A DNA stretch of 64,000 nt from CAYRGG01 sp964423745 (lineage in GTDB: Bacteria > Pseudomonadota > Gammaproteobacteria > Competibacterales > Competibacteraceae), in the NCBI GenBank assembly GCA_964423745.1, contig CAYRGG010000008.1, positions 1 to 64,000 on the forward strand, in the 5' to 3' direction. Both the position numbers and the translations under genes were made by a program. Positions 46,325 through 56,262 of this stretch are shown piece after piece (the stretch's first letter is position 1; each line of letters opens with the position of its first letter). Below the pieces are notes generated by a model. It was given only the letters and a program-made list of their open reading frames with translations, searched no databases and was not told the origin of the DNA.

Positions 46325-46759
46325 TTACAGTTCGAGTGCCTGCGGCTGCTGCGCCGCATGATTATGTTCCGGGCCCGCAAATACTTTGAGTTTTCGAAAC
46401 ATGGCTCGGCCAAGACGATTTTTAGGCAGCATCCCTTTGATGGCCCCTTCAATCACTCGCTCAGGCGACTTTTGTAGTTGCTTCTCAAGGGTAATCTCTT
46501 TCAAGTTACCCACATAACCGGAATGGCTATAGTACATTTTATCCGCCATTTTTTTACCAGTTACTGCTATCTTAGCGGCATTTACAACCACAATATAATC
46601 CCCTGTATCCACATGGGGCGTATACTCAGGTTTATGTTTGCCACGTAATCGCAACGCGACTTCAGTCGCTAATCGGCCCAGAACTTTATCGGTCGCATCC
46701 ACCACATACCATGTGCGCCTCACTTCCGCGGGCTTAGCGCTAAATGTTTTCATAGCCAA
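46325..46759 (-). CDS. rplM: 50S ribosomal protein L13
   Basis: L13 is an early assembly protein of the large subunit. The 144-residue protein shows [40 protein letters not shown], and the end [17 protein letters not shown]. It is the first gene of the rplM-rpsI operon. The L13 translational operator is not evident to me. Confidence 0.97.
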   Translation of the reverse strand: MAMKTFSAKPAEVRRTWYVVDATDKVLGRLATEVALRLRGKHKPEYTPHVDTGDYIVVVNAAKIAVTGKKMADKMYYSHSGYVGNLKEITLEKQLQKSPERVIEGAIKGMLPKNRLGRAMFRKLKVFAGPEHNHAAQQPQALEL

Positions 46760-46888
46760 ACTGCCTGCTTAAATAAAGGGCAATAACTTTACAGAAGCTT
46801 ATATAATTTGACAAGCTAGAAACGGTTGTCTTGAGCTTAAAATGAGATTATTTGAAAGATTAACCTACAGTTTAGAATTTACCCACAA

Positions 46889-47000
46889 AGGGCTTGGGTA
46901 GCTTGTGAAAGAGGTGTTGATGGCCCGGAAGGCCATCGTCAAGCCTGCCGAGAGGGACGTGTTTACAGCGTCCTCTGGAACAAGCTACATAAGCAGCCCT
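46889..47000. repeat. Palindromic repeat family A, copy 2 (in coq7 leader)
   Basis: Arms AGGGCTTGGGTAGCTTGTG and CAAGCTACATAAGCAGCCCT are imperfectly complementary. The core GAGGTGT...GGCCATCGTCAAG...CAGCGTCCTCTGGAAC matches the other copies in inverse orientation. It ends 28 bp before the coq7 start, and one frame reads through it into coq7. Confidence 0.85.
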
Positions 47001-47027
47001 GAGTTATCAGCTTACGAGTGTAATCTT

Positions 47028-47672
47028 ATGTCATTGCGTCACTATACCGTTATGGATACCATCCTTTTTCAAGTGGACGACACTCTGCGTACTGTATCTG
47101 GTTCACCGCGATCCGCTGGTCGCCCTAATCCCGCTGATGAAACCCCTCAAACAAATTTATCAACCCCTGAGCAAACCCAATCCGCCCGTCTTATGCGCGT
47201 CAATCATACCGGCGAAATTTGCGCTCAAGCCCTTTATCACGGGCAAGCGCTTACTGCACAATGTCCTGAGCTAAGGGCTCAGTTAACTCAGGCTGCCCGG
47301 GAAGAAGGGGATCATCTGGCTTGGTGCAAAACCCGCTTAAAAGAACTCAACAGCCATTCTAGTCTACTTAATCCAATTTTTTACGCGGGTTCCTTTGTTA
47401 TCGGCGCCATCAATGGCAAAGTAGGAGATGGTTGGAATCTAGGCTTTTTAGCTGAAACGGAGCGCCAGGTGGTCAATCATTTGGAAGAACACCTCAACCG
47501 GCTGCCGCCTCAAGACCAAAAAAGCCGAGCCATCTTAGAACAGATGAGAGTCGATGAAATGACCCACGAAAAAGATGCCCATAACGCTGGGGGCATGAAA
47601 TTGCCTCTCCCCATCCGTCTGCTTATGCGAGCCACCGCTAAATTTATGACTAAAAGTACCCATTGGATTTAA
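47028..47672 (+). CDS. coq7: Demethoxyubiquinone hydroxylase
   Basis: Coq7 hydroxylates demethoxyubiquinone in the last oxygen-dependent step of ubiquinone synthesis, using a diiron centre. The start at ATG 47028 (MSLRHYTVMDTILFQVDDTL, 214 aa) matches the family N-terminus. The open frame continues upstream to 46905, but those residues are translated family A repeat. The four-helix bundle supplies iron ligands in NHTGEICAQAL, EEGDHLAW, ETERQVVNHLEEHL and VDEMTHEKDA. Close to speD/osmC, as in other gammaproteobacteria. Confidence 0.93.
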   Translation: MSLRHYTVMDTILFQVDDTLRTVSGSPRSAGRPNPADETPQTNLSTPEQTQSARLMRVNHTGEICAQALYHGQALTAQCPELRAQLTQAAREEGDHLAWCKTRLKELNSHSSLLNPIFYAGSFVIGAINGKVGDGWNLGFLAETERQVVNHLEEHLNRLPPQDQKSRAILEQMRVDEMTHEKDAHNAGGMKLPLPIRLLMRATAKFMTKSTHWI

Positions 47673-47768
47673 GTTTAGCATTACTGAGCGGACACGAGAC
47701 GACCGCCTTAGTGCATAGACTTGTTAATTTTGCTTTTTGCCAAATGCAGTAACCCTGGCTATGCTACC

Positions 47769-48125
47769 TTATGGTAAATACCGTTGACGAATTCGATCGC
47801 GTTCCGCCACCGTAAATTTACCCGCTAGTGTAAGACGATCCATTGCCAGCAGTCGAAGCACGAATTCTGCAGGTTCTTCGGGGGTAGATGGCTTAAAACG
47901 AAAGTAAATTACCCCTTTTGGCGCCGATAGCATAAGTTTGTAAATTAATTCGCCGTAATCTCTATCAAAAGTTAATATAATCCGTTGCTCTTGGTTAGCT
48001 CGGATTAATACATCTTGATCTTTGGCACCCGGTGAATCTTCTATTACAGCTGCTACATCATAGCCTTGTTGACGAAGTTGATTCACACTAACTAACGGAA
48101 AATTCTCATTGGCTAAAAAATCCAT
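47769..48125 (-). CDS. DUF5615 PIN-like protein, probable toxin
   Basis: The 118-residue protein starts at ATG 48125 (MDFLANENFPLVSVNQLRQ), which overlaps the DUF433 stop as TGATG. DxLANENFP at the start and ILTFDRDYGELIY with clustered acids match the Mut7-C/DUF5615 PIN-like family. These proteins commonly pair with DUF433 and are regarded as likely toxin-antitoxin modules; activity is not proven. A longer frame upstream is not needed. Confidence 0.82.
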   Translation of the reverse strand: MDFLANENFPLVSVNQLRQQGYDVAAVIEDSPGAKDQDVLIRANQEQRIILTFDRDYGELIYKLMLSAPKGVIYFRFKPSTPEEPAEFVLRLLAMDRLTLAGKFTVAERDRIRQRYLP

Positions 48126-48364
48126 CAGCTTGCTTTGGATACAACAGCATACATAGCTTCCCCCTGAATACATTCCGCAGCAAATGCGAATACGGCTTGC
48201 AATGCCTCGGGTGTTAGTGAAGGGTAATTTTCAAGAATTTGCTGTTCTGTCCATCCTTCAGCTAATAGGCCAAGAATAAAATCAACGGCTAGTCGAGTAC
48301 CCTTGACGACAGGTTTACCCATTAAAACAGCAGGGTCACTATGAATAGCATCTCTCCAATTCAT
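48125..48364 (-). CDS. DUF433 protein, probable antitoxin
   Basis: The 79-residue protein (start MNWRDAIHSDPAVLMGKPVVKG) shows the DUF433 pattern with GTRLAVDFILGLLAEGWTEQQILENYPSLTPEALQAVFAFA, an HTH-like fold. Members sit before DUF5615 or PIN-like genes. The TGATG junction suggests coupled translation. I prefer this start to the longer frame because the pattern GDPAV/SDPAVLMGKPV is the usual N-terminus. Confidence 0.82.
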   Translation of the reverse strand: MNWRDAIHSDPAVLMGKPVVKGTRLAVDFILGLLAEGWTEQQILENYPSLTPEALQAVFAFAAECIQGEAMYAVVSKAS

Positions 48365-48488
48365 TCGTTTATACCTTTGCTTTGGATTTCTAAAGAATTG
48401 TGGACTAGAGCTATCTTTATATTCGACTTTTTTACCATTCCGAAAACAAGCCATCAAATAAAAGATAAAAAAACTAAAGAGCTTTCAA

Positions 48489-49316
48489 CTACCAGGACAT
48501 TTCTAGACCTTTACGCAAGTTACGGCCATAAAAAATTTCCGCCATTTCTTGACGCAAACGCCTTTCAATATCCGCTTGTTCTCGGGGAGAAATATCCTGT
48601 TTGTTGACACTGAATAGGTAATTGTCCAGGTCAAAGTCTTTAAGCAGCATTTTAGTGTGGAAAATATTTTCTTGATACACATTCACGTCGATCATCTGAT
48701 AGCGTTCTTTGGTATCTTTGGAAAGATAATTTTGAATAGAATTAATTTGATGATCGATAAAATGTTTCTTGCCATCCACATCACGGGTAAAGCCGCGCAC
48801 CCGGTAATCCATGGTCACGATGTCGGACTCAAAGCTGTGAATCAAAAAATTAAGGGCTTTCAGCGGCGAAATGTGGCCACAGGTAGCCACATCGATATCG
48901 GCGCGAAAGGTGCTAATACCATTATCCAGATGACTCTCTGGATAAGTATGCACACTAATATGGCTTTTATCCAAGTGGCCGAGTAATACCTCTGGCAGAG
49001 GCCCAGGCGAGGGACGATTTGACACCGAGTTAGCCAATATGACCGGCTCCTCGGAAATCAGCATGGTTACGCTAGCACCCTTCGGATCATAATCCTGGGG
49101 GGCAATATTGAGAATATTGGCCCCGATAATTTCGGCCACCCTTGTCAAAATCTCAGTCAGCCGCTTAGCATTATAAACTTCATCAATATAGGCGATGTAT
49201 TGAACCTGTTCTTCTTGAGTTACTGCGTAACAGATGTCGTAAATGTTGAAACTAAGGGACTTAGTAAGATTATTAAAGCCTTGTAATTTCAGCTTGGGTA
49301 AAGGTTTTGGTCTCAC
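48489..49316 (-). CDS. speD: S-adenosylmethionine decarboxylase proenzyme
   Basis: SpeD makes the aminopropyl donor for spermidine. The 275-residue protein is of the long E. coli type. Autocatalytic cleavage should occur at the Ser in [15 protein letters not shown], leaving a pyruvoyl group on the alpha chain. The E. coli motif reads SHICVHTYPE, so the Cys is replaced by Ser here, which still leaves the cleavage Ser. [20 protein letters not shown] is also conserved. speE is not next to it. Confidence 0.94.
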   Translation of the reverse strand: MRPKPLPKLKLQGFNNLTKSLSFNIYDICYAVTQEEQVQYIAYIDEVYNAKRLTEILTRVAEIIGANILNIAPQDYDPKGASVTMLISEEPVILANSVSNRPSPGPLPEVLLGHLDKSHISVHTYPESHLDNGISTFRADIDVATCGHISPLKALNFLIHSFESDIVTMDYRVRGFTRDVDGKKHFIDHQINSIQNYLSKDTKERYQMIDVNVYQENIFHTKMLLKDFDLDNYLFSVNKQDISPREQADIERRLRQEMAEIFYGRNLRKGLEMSW

Positions 49317-49404
49317 TCTGCTAACTCGCCAGCTAAACAGCTATCTGGTCTAGTGAAAAGGGCGCGATTTTATCAGTTTTTACGAGTTTTACCTAGGGTA
49401 GGTT

Positions 49405-49821
49405 TTACGTTTCCCGCAATTCGTAGCTGTGGGTAATTTCGGCGGTTTTGCCCATCATGATAGAGGCGGAACAATACTTCTCAGCCGATAGGGAAATGGC
49501 CCGCTTAACTTGATTTTCGTTAAGTTTCTCACCCGTCACGATGTAGTGCATCTGAATTTTGGTAAACACCTTAGGGTCCGTCTCGGCCCGTTCGCCGGTA
49601 ATCTCCACCACACAATCCTCCACGGACTGACGCCCTTTTTGCAGAATATTGAGCACATCGATGGCGCTACACCCCCCCATCCCTAATAGCAACATTTCCA
49701 TAGGGCGCACCCCCAAATCCCGTCCCCCTACTTCCTGGGCGGCATCCATAATCACTGCATGACCACTGCCTGCTTCACCGATAAAGGTAAGATCCTGTAT
49801 CCATTTAATCCTTGCTTTCAT
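49405..49821 (-). CDS. OsmC family protein (YhfA-like)
   Basis: The 138-residue protein has the OsmC fold with MLLLGMGGCSAIDVLNILQKG, containing one of the two redox Cys, and LSAEKYCSASIMMGKTAEI, containing the other. OsmC/Ohr proteins reduce organic hydroperoxides; the YhfA branch is less clear. It lies between speD and trpC, as in Pseudomonas-like orders, but without the usual crp/vfr gene. A family A repeat occupies its leader. Confidence 0.9.
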   Translation of the reverse strand: MKARIKWIQDLTFIGEAGSGHAVIMDAAQEVGGRDLGVRPMEMLLLGMGGCSAIDVLNILQKGRQSVEDCVVEITGERAETDPKVFTKIQMHYIVTGEKLNENQVKRAISLSAEKYCSASIMMGKTAEITHSYELRET

Positions 49822-49847
49822 CACGTTACCCCGCGAATTGATCCGCT

Positions 49848-49952
49848 GGGAATTATCCAGCTCGTGAAAGGGGTGTCGGCGGCCTGGATGGCCGCCGTCA
49901 AGACTATAAGGAAATATTTACGGCGTCCCCTGGAACGAGCTGGATAAGTCCC
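49848..49952. repeat. Palindromic repeat family A, copy 3 (trpC-osmC gap)
   Basis: The arms GGGAATTATCCAGCTCGTG and GAACGAGCTGGATAAGTCCC pair almost perfectly. The core is GGGTGTCGGCGGCC...GGCCGCCGTCAAG. It lies in the transcribed gap between trpC and osmC and starts 27 bp from the osmC ATG. Confidence 0.88.
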
Positions 49953-49955
49953 GTG

Positions 49956-50762
49956 TTACATCATTTGCCTAAAAAGCTCAGCAAGCTTTTCGCCCGGTTC
50001 TGCTGCCCGCATGAAGGCTTCCCCCACCAAAAACCCATGTATTCCATTGTCTCGCATCAACGTCACATCTGCTGCTGTATGAATACCGCTTTCCGTAACC
50101 AAAAAACGATCCTCGGGGACAGTATGACGTAACTCGAGGGTTGTCTCGAGACGTGTTTCAAAAGTGCGCAGATTGCGATTGTTGATACCGATGAGGGGCA
50201 ATTTCAAGGCTAACGCCCGTTCCAATTCGCCACCATCGTGTACTTCCACCAACACATCCATTTCTAAATCAAAAGCTAACTGGGCTAGCTCGTCAAGCAT
50301 AGCGTCACCCAAAGCAGTCACAATCAACAGAATACAATCGGCACCCATGACCCGCGCTTCATAAACTTGATAGGGATCGATAATAAAATCTTTACGCAAC
50401 ACAGGTAATTCACAGGCGGCGCGGGCTTCCTGAAGATAAGCATCATTGCCCTGGAAAAAGGTTTCGTCGGTAAGCACCGACAGGCAAGTTGCCCCACCCG
50501 CCGCATAACTGCGGGCGATAGCGGCGGGAGTGAAGTGATCCCGCAACAACCCTTTGCTGGGGGAGGCCCGTTTTAACTCGGCGATAACCCCGGCGCGACC
50601 CGCTTGCACCGCGTTTTCTAACTGGGTTAGAAAACCCCGCGGCGTCGGTAAGCCGTCAATACGCTGGCTTAAAGCCCGCAAGCTCAAGCGACTGCTGCGT
50701 ACAACGATTTCCTCCGCTTTACGTTGGAGAATTTTTTCTAGAATATCGGGGGTGTCGCTCAT
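49956..50762 (-). CDS. trpC: Indole-3-glycerol phosphate synthase
   Basis: TrpC closes the indole ring in tryptophan synthesis. The 268-residue barrel has [42 protein letters not shown], and [14 protein letters not shown]. It is monofunctional, with no fused TrpF. It follows trpD by 8 bp. Confidence 0.96.
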   Translation of the reverse strand: MSDTPDILEKILQRKAEEIVVRSSRLSLRALSQRIDGLPTPRGFLTQLENAVQAGRAGVIAELKRASPSKGLLRDHFTPAAIARSYAAGGATCLSVLTDETFFQGNDAYLQEARAACELPVLRKDFIIDPYQVYEARVMGADCILLIVTALGDAMLDELAQLAFDLEMDVLVEVHDGGELERALALKLPLIGINNRNLRTFETRLETTLELRHTVPEDRFLVTESGIHTAADVTLMRDNGIHGFLVGEAFMRAAEPGEKLAELFRQMM

Positions 50763-50770
50763 ATTATGAA

Positions 50771-51787
50771 TTATGCTTTTTGACTAAAGGTGACCAGTTG
50801 CTCTAAAACCCGCAAGGGTGAACCATTGGTCATGGCCTGGAGTGCCCTTGCCACGCCTTCATTGAGATTTTTGGCAAGGCCTGCCGTGTAAATACCCGCG
50901 CCGGCATTGAAGGCGACGATATCGCGGACGGGACCGGCGTGTCCCGTAAGAGCTTCGCGCATTTTAGTAAGACTATCCTGCACACCATCGACTCGTAACG
51001 CATCCAACGGATGCCGGGCTAAACCCACATCTTCGGGAATCAGCGTCAACCTGCGCACCGTACCGTCCCGTAGCTCCGCCACATGGGTAGGGGCGCTGAT
51101 GCTGATTTCATCCAGTCCATCTTCAGAATGAACCACCAACACATGACGGCTGCCTAGACGTCCTAAAACTCGCGCTAGGGGTTCTACCCAACGCTCGGCA
51201 AACACCCCCAGTACTTGATTGGAAGCGCCAGCGGGATTCGTCAATGGACCCAGCAGATTAAAAATCGTCCGTACACCCATTTCCCGGCGCGGTCCAATGG
51301 CATGTTTCATGGCGCCGTGGTGAGACGGCGCAAACAAAAAGCCGACACCTACTTTTTCAATACAGACGGCGATGGCCGCGGGTTGTAAGTCCAATTTTAC
51401 ACCGGCCGCTTCCAGCACATCGGCGCTGCCGGTTTTGCCAGATACCGATCGATTACCGTGTTTAGCCACTTTAGCGCCGGCCGCGGCGGCCACCAGGGCG
51501 CTGGCGGTGGAAATATTAAAGGTACCTGCTGCATCGCCACCGGTGCCACAGGTGTCGATAACGTGGGGCGATTGTACCTGAACAGGGGTCGCCAATTCCC
51601 GCATCACTTGAGCGGCTGAGGCGATTTCCTCGACGGTTTCCCCCTTCATATGCAAACCGATCAAAAAACCACCGATCTGGGCAGGGGTCGCTTGACCCTG
51701 CATTATGGTATGCATCACGTCGGTCATATCCTCAGCGGCGAGATCCTGCTTTTTCATCACGGTGCGGATGGCTGTTTGCATGTCCAC
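50771..51787 (-). CDS. trpD: Anthranilate phosphoribosyltransferase
   Basis: TrpD joins anthranilate to PRPP. The 338-residue protein has the PRPP loop [41 protein letters not shown], and [13 protein letters not shown]. trpG, usually just upstream, is absent; an A-family repeat and then an FkbM methyltransferase occupy that place. So trpD-trpC may have its own promoter within 51788-51993. Confidence 0.96.
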   Translation of the reverse strand: MDMQTAIRTVMKKQDLAAEDMTDVMHTIMQGQATPAQIGGFLIGLHMKGETVEEIASAAQVMRELATPVQVQSPHVIDTCGTGGDAAGTFNISTASALVAAAAGAKVAKHGNRSVSGKTGSADVLEAAGVKLDLQPAAIAVCIEKVGVGFLFAPSHHGAMKHAIGPRREMGVRTIFNLLGPLTNPAGASNQVLGVFAERWVEPLARVLGRLGSRHVLVVHSEDGLDEISISAPTHVAELRDGTVRRLTLIPEDVGLARHPLDALRVDGVQDSLTKMREALTGHAGPVRDIVAFNAGAGIYTAGLAKNLNEGVARALQAMTNGSPLRVLEQLVTFSQKA

Positions 51788-51823
51788 TGGTTTTTGTTTC
51801 CCCCAAATTATTGTTGTCAGGGT

Positions 51824-51930
51824 CAGGGCTTACGCAGCTCGTGCCAGAGGACGCCGTGAACACTTTCCTGTGGGCTTGACGGCGGCCATCCAGGCCGTCG
51901 ACACCTCTTTCACGAGCAACGCAAGCCCTG
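51824..51930. repeat. Palindromic repeat family A, copy 4 (upstream of trpD)
   Basis: The arms CAGGGCTTACGCAGCTCGTG and CACGAGCAACGCAAGCCCTG are complementary apart from three positions. The core GACGCCGTGAACAC...CTTGACGGCGGCCATCCAGG is shared with copy 5. It lies 37 bp upstream of trpD. Confidence 0.9.
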
Positions 51931-51993
51931 TTGTGGGTAAGTAGTAGATGTATAAAGACACCATTGTATGACAGGATTGCCAGTAAGAATAAA

Positions 51994-52752
51994 TCACCGT
52001 TTTAGGAGGCGGGCATAGACATCCCCCGACTCTCCCGTTGGCACAGCTTCAGCTAATTGTTCCGCCAATTCCTTAGCGTTTAACCAAAACGGCGCTTGCA
52101 GACGGCAAGACTCTCCCACTGACCAGTTAAATTCATAATCCCCTAGCATTGCAAGACGTGCGATGCACCCGTAGGCGGTTTCCATGGCAGCCGGAATATA
52201 TTCAAAGGAAAGTATGGGCAATGGCTCCGATAACCCCTCTAACACGTTGAGCTCATAACCTTCCACGTCAATTTTGCAAAAGGCCGGTTTACCATACTGG
52301 GCAATCAGCGCATCCAGGGTGGTGACCTGTACTGGCATACCCCGTTCCCAATTCACCTGAGCAAAACTGCTATCCTGCCGCACCGCTTGCATCCAATCCG
52401 CTGATAATGTGGTTACCGTAGGGGTACGGGAACTGACGAACAATGTCTCCATACCCACTTTAGCGCCCACGGCATCTGCTACTAAAACCACGTCAGATCT
52501 GTTCCCATACCAACGTTGTAATAAACCCAGACAGGATGCCTGGGGCTCAACGGCAATGGTGCGAGCACCCAGCGTAGACCAGGCACCGATGCGATTACCC
52601 ACATGAGCGCCGATGTCGAAGCAAAGGTCACCGGGTTGAATAAATTGCTTATAAAAATATAATAGACGGCGCCGATAAAAAGGAGAGCCATAATAAATCA
52701 AAATGGATCGCAGTAATCCGAACCGCTCCCGGTAATTTTCAGTGTTTATCAA
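51994..52752 (-). CDS. FkbM family methyltransferase
   Basis: The 252-residue protein has the FkbM-type SAM site LCFDIGAHVGNRIGAWSTLGARTIAVEPQ near 43-71 (shown in parts) and the C-terminal FCKIDVEGYELNVLEGL. FkbM enzymes methylate oxygens on polyketides, sugars or other small molecules; the substrate here is unknown. It begins 9 bp after uvrB, so it may be expressed from the uvrB promoter, an odd partnership without obvious meaning. Confidence 0.85.
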   Translation of the reverse strand: MINTENYRERFGLLRSILIYYGSPFYRRRLLYFYKQFIQPGDLCFDIGAHVGNRIGAWSTLGARTIAVEPQASCLGLLQRWYGNRSDVVLVADAVGAKVGMETLFVSSRTPTVTTLSADWMQAVRQDSSFAQVNWERGMPVQVTTLDALIAQYGKPAFCKIDVEGYELNVLEGLSEPLPILSFEYIPAAMETAYGCIARLAMLGDYEFNWSVGESCRLQAPFWLNAKELAEQLAEAVPTGESGDVYARLLKR

Positions 52753-52761
52753 TAGCGCTAC

Positions 52762-54786
52762 CTAGCCTGCCTCGGTGTTAGGAATGCCCAACCCAAACTC
52801 ACGAATACGCTGGATTTCATCACGCACCTTGGCTGCTTCCTCGAATTCCAAATCACGGGCATGGCGATACATAGCCTGTTCCAACTGTTTAATTTTCTTC
52901 ATCAATACCGCCGGCGACTCGCTCGCGTAGGTGGCGGTGGTCTCCGCCACTTGGGCGTAGCGGCGGGGCGATACCGGGCTATCGCTATAGACCCCTTCCA
53001 TGATGTCAGCCACCGCCTTTTGCACAGTTTGCGGCGTAATACCGTGGGTTTCATTGTAAGCCTGCTGCTTAGCACGGCGCCGCTCGGTTTCTTCCATGGC
53101 CCGTTGCATGGAGCCCGTTATATGATCGGCGTAAAGAATCGCTTTGCCATGGACATTGCGGGCTGCCCGACCGATGGTTTGAATCAAAGACCGATCCGAG
53201 CGCAGAAAACCTTCCTTATCGGCATCCAAAATGGCCACCAGGGACACTTCGGGCATATCCAAGCCTTCCCGCAGCAGATTGATACCCACCAATACATCAA
53301 ATTCTCCCAGCCGCAGATCGCGGATAATTTCCACCCGTTCCACGGTGTCGATATCCGAGTGCAAATAACGCACCCGTACATGGTTTTCATGTAAATACTC
53401 AGTCAGATCTTCCGCCATCCGCTTGGTTAGGGTGGTGACGAGCACCCGTTCCCCAGCTAGGGTCCGAGTACGCACTTCTCCAAGCAAATCATCCACTTGA
53501 GTGATGGCTGGACGCACTTCCAAGGCAGGGTCCACGAGCCCCGTGGGACGCACCACCTGCTCCACCACGGCGCCGGATTTTTCCGCTTCATAGGACCCAG
53601 GTGTTGCCGAGACAAACACTGTCTGAAAGGCTAAACGCTCGAATTCATCAAAACGCAAGGGTCGATTATCCAACGCCGAGGGCAGGCGAAAACCGTATTC
53701 TACTAATGTCTCTTTACGGGCGCGGTCGCCCCGGTACATACCCCCTAATTGGGGAATGGTGACATGGCTTTCGTCGACAAATAACAACACGTTGGGGGGT
53801 AAATAGTCCATCAGGGTGGGCGGCGGTTCCCCCGCATTACGTCCCGATAGATAACGGGAATAGTTTTCAATACCGCTGCAGTAACCCACTTCTATTATCA
53901 TTTCTAAATCAAAGCGGGTGCGTTGCTCTAAACGTTGGGCTTCCAGCAGCTTATTTTGCCCACGCAGTTCAACTAATCGTTCTCGAAGCTCATCTTTGAT
54001 TTGGTCGATGGCCTCCAACAAGGTCTGGCGGGGAGTGACATAATGGGTTTTGGGGTAAATGGTTAGCCGTGGCACCCGCTTGAGCACTTCGCCGGTCAAT
54101 GGATCAAAATAACTCAAAGACTCGATTTCATCATCGAACAGCTCTACCCGCACCGCTTCCCGCTCGGCTTCCGCGGGATGAATATCGATAACCTCACCGC
54201 GCACCCGATAGGTGCCCCGGGTCAGATCCAAGTCGTTGCGGGTGTATTGCAGCTCCGCTAAGCGGCGCAGAATAGCCCGCTGATCCACCGTTTCACCCCG
54301 CACCAGGTGCAGCACCATACGCAAATAAGATTGGGGATCACCGAGACCGTAGATGGAGGACACGGTGGCGACGATGATGGTATCGGGGCGTTCTAAAATA
54401 GCCTTGGTGGCCGATAAACGCATTTGCTCCACATGTTCATTGATGGAGGCATCCTTTTCGATAAAGGTATCCGACGAAGGCACATAGGCTTCTGGCTGAT
54501 AATAGTCGTAATAGGAAACGAAATATTCCACGGCACTGTGGGGAAAGAAGGCTTTCATTTCTCCGTAGAGTTGCGCCGCCAACGTTTTATTAGGAGCCAG
54601 GATTAAAGCAGGCCGTTGCCGGGCGGCGATGACATTGGCGATGGTGAAGGTTTTACCGCTACCTGTGACCCCCAATAGGGTTTGATGGGAAAGCCCATCG
54701 TCTAACCCTTCCAAGAGGCCGTCGATGGCCGCTGGCTGATCACCAGCGGGGTGAAAATGGGTATTAAGCTGAAATTTTTTGTTCAT
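52762..54786 (-). CDS. uvrB: UvrABC system protein B
   Basis: UvrB is the damage-verifying helicase-like subunit of nucleotide excision repair. The 674-residue protein has Walker [13 protein letters not shown] near 38, the damage-clamp hairpin [20 protein letters not shown], helicase motif DESHV, and motif VI region [21 protein letters not shown]-terminal UVR coiled coil ([20 protein letters not shown]) binds UvrC or UvrA. The length is standard. I looked for a LexA box upstream and saw none with a full match. Confidence 0.98.
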   Translation of the reverse strand: MNKKFQLNTHFHPAGDQPAAIDGLLEGLDDGLSHQTLLGVTGSGKTFTIANVIAARQRPALILAPNKTLAAQLYGEMKAFFPHSAVEYFVSYYDYYQPEAYVPSSDTFIEKDASINEHVEQMRLSATKAILERPDTIIVATVSSIYGLGDPQSYLRMVLHLVRGETVDQRAILRRLAELQYTRNDLDLTRGTYRVRGEVIDIHPAEAEREAVRVELFDDEIESLSYFDPLTGEVLKRVPRLTIYPKTHYVTPRQTLLEAIDQIKDELRERLVELRGQNKLLEAQRLEQRTRFDLEMIIEVGYCSGIENYSRYLSGRNAGEPPPTLMDYLPPNVLLFVDESHVTIPQLGGMYRGDRARKETLVEYGFRLPSALDNRPLRFDEFERLAFQTVFVSATPGSYEAEKSGAVVEQVVRPTGLVDPALEVRPAITQVDDLLGEVRTRTLAGERVLVTTLTKRMAEDLTEYLHENHVRVRYLHSDIDTVERVEIIRDLRLGEFDVLVGINLLREGLDMPEVSLVAILDADKEGFLRSDRSLIQTIGRAARNVHGKAILYADHITGSMQRAMEETERRRAKQQAYNETHGITPQTVQKAVADIMEGVYSDSPVSPRRYAQVAETTATYASESPAVLMKKIKQLEQAMYRHARDLEFEEAAKVRDEIQRIREFGLGIPNTEAG

Positions 54787-54872
54787 GGAGTGTTTGTCAG
54801 ACGGGCAAAATTTACTATATAGTCAGAGCATTCTACTATTGTGATGTTCAACTTATTTCTTGAGGATCTGCC

Positions 54873-56057
54873 GTGAAAATCCAGCTGTCTGACCGTGTCC
54901 AACAGGTTAAACCCTCTCCCACTTTAGCTGTCACCGCCAAAGCCAAAGAGCTGCGGGCGGCAGGTAAGGATGTCATCGGCTTAGGAGCCGGTGAGCCAGA
55001 TTTTGACACGCCAGACTTTATTAAGGAAGCCGCCACCCGAGCTATTCAAGAGGGTTTTACCAAATATACGCCCGTGGGCGGTACTGCAGAACTAAAACAA
55101 GCCATTATCGATAAGTTTAAGCGAGATAATGACCTAAGTTATACGCCTGAGCAGATACTGGTCTCCTGTGGCGCCAAGCAAAGCCTTTACAACATGGCTA
55201 GCGCTCTGTTGAACAAAGGCGACGAAGTCATTATTCCAGCCCCCTATTGGGTCTCTTATCCAGACATCGCTCTGCTAGCCGAAGCGAAACCGGTCATTAT
55301 ACAAACCACCGTAGAACAACATTTCAAGCTTAAACCTGAACAATTGGCTGCGGCGATTACTCCCCGCTCTCGGTTATTGGTGCTCAATAGCCCGTCAAAC
55401 CCCACCGGGATTGCCTATAGCCGTGCCGAACTGGCAGCGCTAGGAGAAGTATTGCTAGATCATCCCCAGGTGGTTGTGGTTACTGATGACATTTATGAAC
55501 ATATTCTCTGGGTAGACGAGCCCTTCTGCAATATCGTCATGGCGTGTCCCGACTTATACGATCGCACGGTGGTGGTGAATGGGGTTTCTAAAGCCTATTC
55601 CATGACCGGTTGGCGTATCGGCTACTGTGGCGGTCCATTGGACTTAGTAAAGGCCATGAACAAAATCCAGTCGCAAAGCACCTCTAATCCCACCTCTATC
55701 TCTCAAGTGGCGGCCCAAGCGGCATTGAATGGTGATCAAAGCTGTATCACGCCTATGGTCAAAGCCTTTAAGGAACGTCACGACTATGTGCTCAAGTCAT
55801 TGCAAGGGCTAGAAGGCGTCGAGGTATTACCCGCGGATGGCACTTTTTATCTTTTCCCCAGTTTTCAAAAAGCCATGGAGGGTATGGATGGTATCAGCAA
55901 TGATATTCAACTGGCGGAATATTTTCTCAACGAAGCGGGAGTGGCCATGGTGCCCGGCTCCGCTTTTGGGGCTGATGGTTGTATGCGGATATCCTTCGCC
56001 ACCAGCATGGATAATTTGGTCAATGCCTTAAAGCGTATTGGCAAGGCGTTAGGATAG
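54873..56057 (+). CDS. Aspartate-type PLP aminotransferase
   Basis: The class I aminotransferase of 394 residues starts at GTG 54873 after GAGGAT. VIGLGAGEPDFDTPDFIKEAA, LNSPSNPTGIAYSRAEL, and the PLP lysine in VNGVSKAYSMTGWRIGYCGG (near 238) are clear. It resembles subgroup Igamma aspartate aminotransferases (AspC/AatA of Thermus and rhizobia). Aspartate is the likely substrate, though prephenate or aromatic acids are possible. Divergent from uvrB over 86 bp. Confidence 0.92.
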   Translation: MKIQLSDRVQQVKPSPTLAVTAKAKELRAAGKDVIGLGAGEPDFDTPDFIKEAATRAIQEGFTKYTPVGGTAELKQAIIDKFKRDNDLSYTPEQILVSCGAKQSLYNMASALLNKGDEVIIPAPYWVSYPDIALLAEAKPVIIQTTVEQHFKLKPEQLAAAITPRSRLLVLNSPSNPTGIAYSRAELAALGEVLLDHPQVVVVTDDIYEHILWVDEPFCNIVMACPDLYDRTVVVNGVSKAYSMTGWRIGYCGGPLDLVKAMNKIQSQSTSNPTSISQVAAQAALNGDQSCITPMVKAFKERHDYVLKSLQGLEGVEVLPADGTFYLFPSFQKAMEGMDGISNDIQLAEYFLNEAGVAMVPGSAFGADGCMRISFATSMDNLVNALKRIGKALG

Positions 56058-56070
56058 CGACTTATAGGGC

Positions 56071-56178
56071 CAGGACTATTGCTGCTCGTTCTAGAAGACG
56101 CCGTGAACACTTCCCTGTGGGCTTGACGACGGCCATCCAGGCCGCCGACACTTCTTGCACGAGCAACGGATAGTCCTG
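56071..56178. repeat. Palindromic repeat family A, copy 5
   Basis: The arms CAGGACTATTGCTGCTCGTT and CACGAGCAACGGATAGTCCTG are largely complementary. It lies between the aminotransferase stop and the tRNA-Asn promoter. Confidence 0.9.
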
Positions 56179-56218
56179 TTTTAACGTAAGTCGTGAGAGA
56201 GACGCTGTCATTTGCCTG

Positions 56219-56247
56219 TTGACGGCGTCTTTCCCAATGGGTAGCAT
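56219..56247 (+). promoter_or_regulatory. tRNA-Asn promoter
   Basis: TTGACG (56219-56224) and TAGCAT (56242-56247) are separated by 17 bp. The -10 ends 15 bp before the tRNA 5' end. Confidence 0.7.
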
Positions 56248-56262
56248 ACAAGGTCATCCTAT

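Noticed and set aside
54787..54872. LexA box before uvrB
   Set aside because: CTGACTATATAGTAAA nearby lacks the CTGT-N8-ACAG ends.
56062..56257. Minus-strand frames of 61 and 116 codons
   Set aside because: They are translations of a family A repeat and flanking DNA; similar frames arise at other copies.
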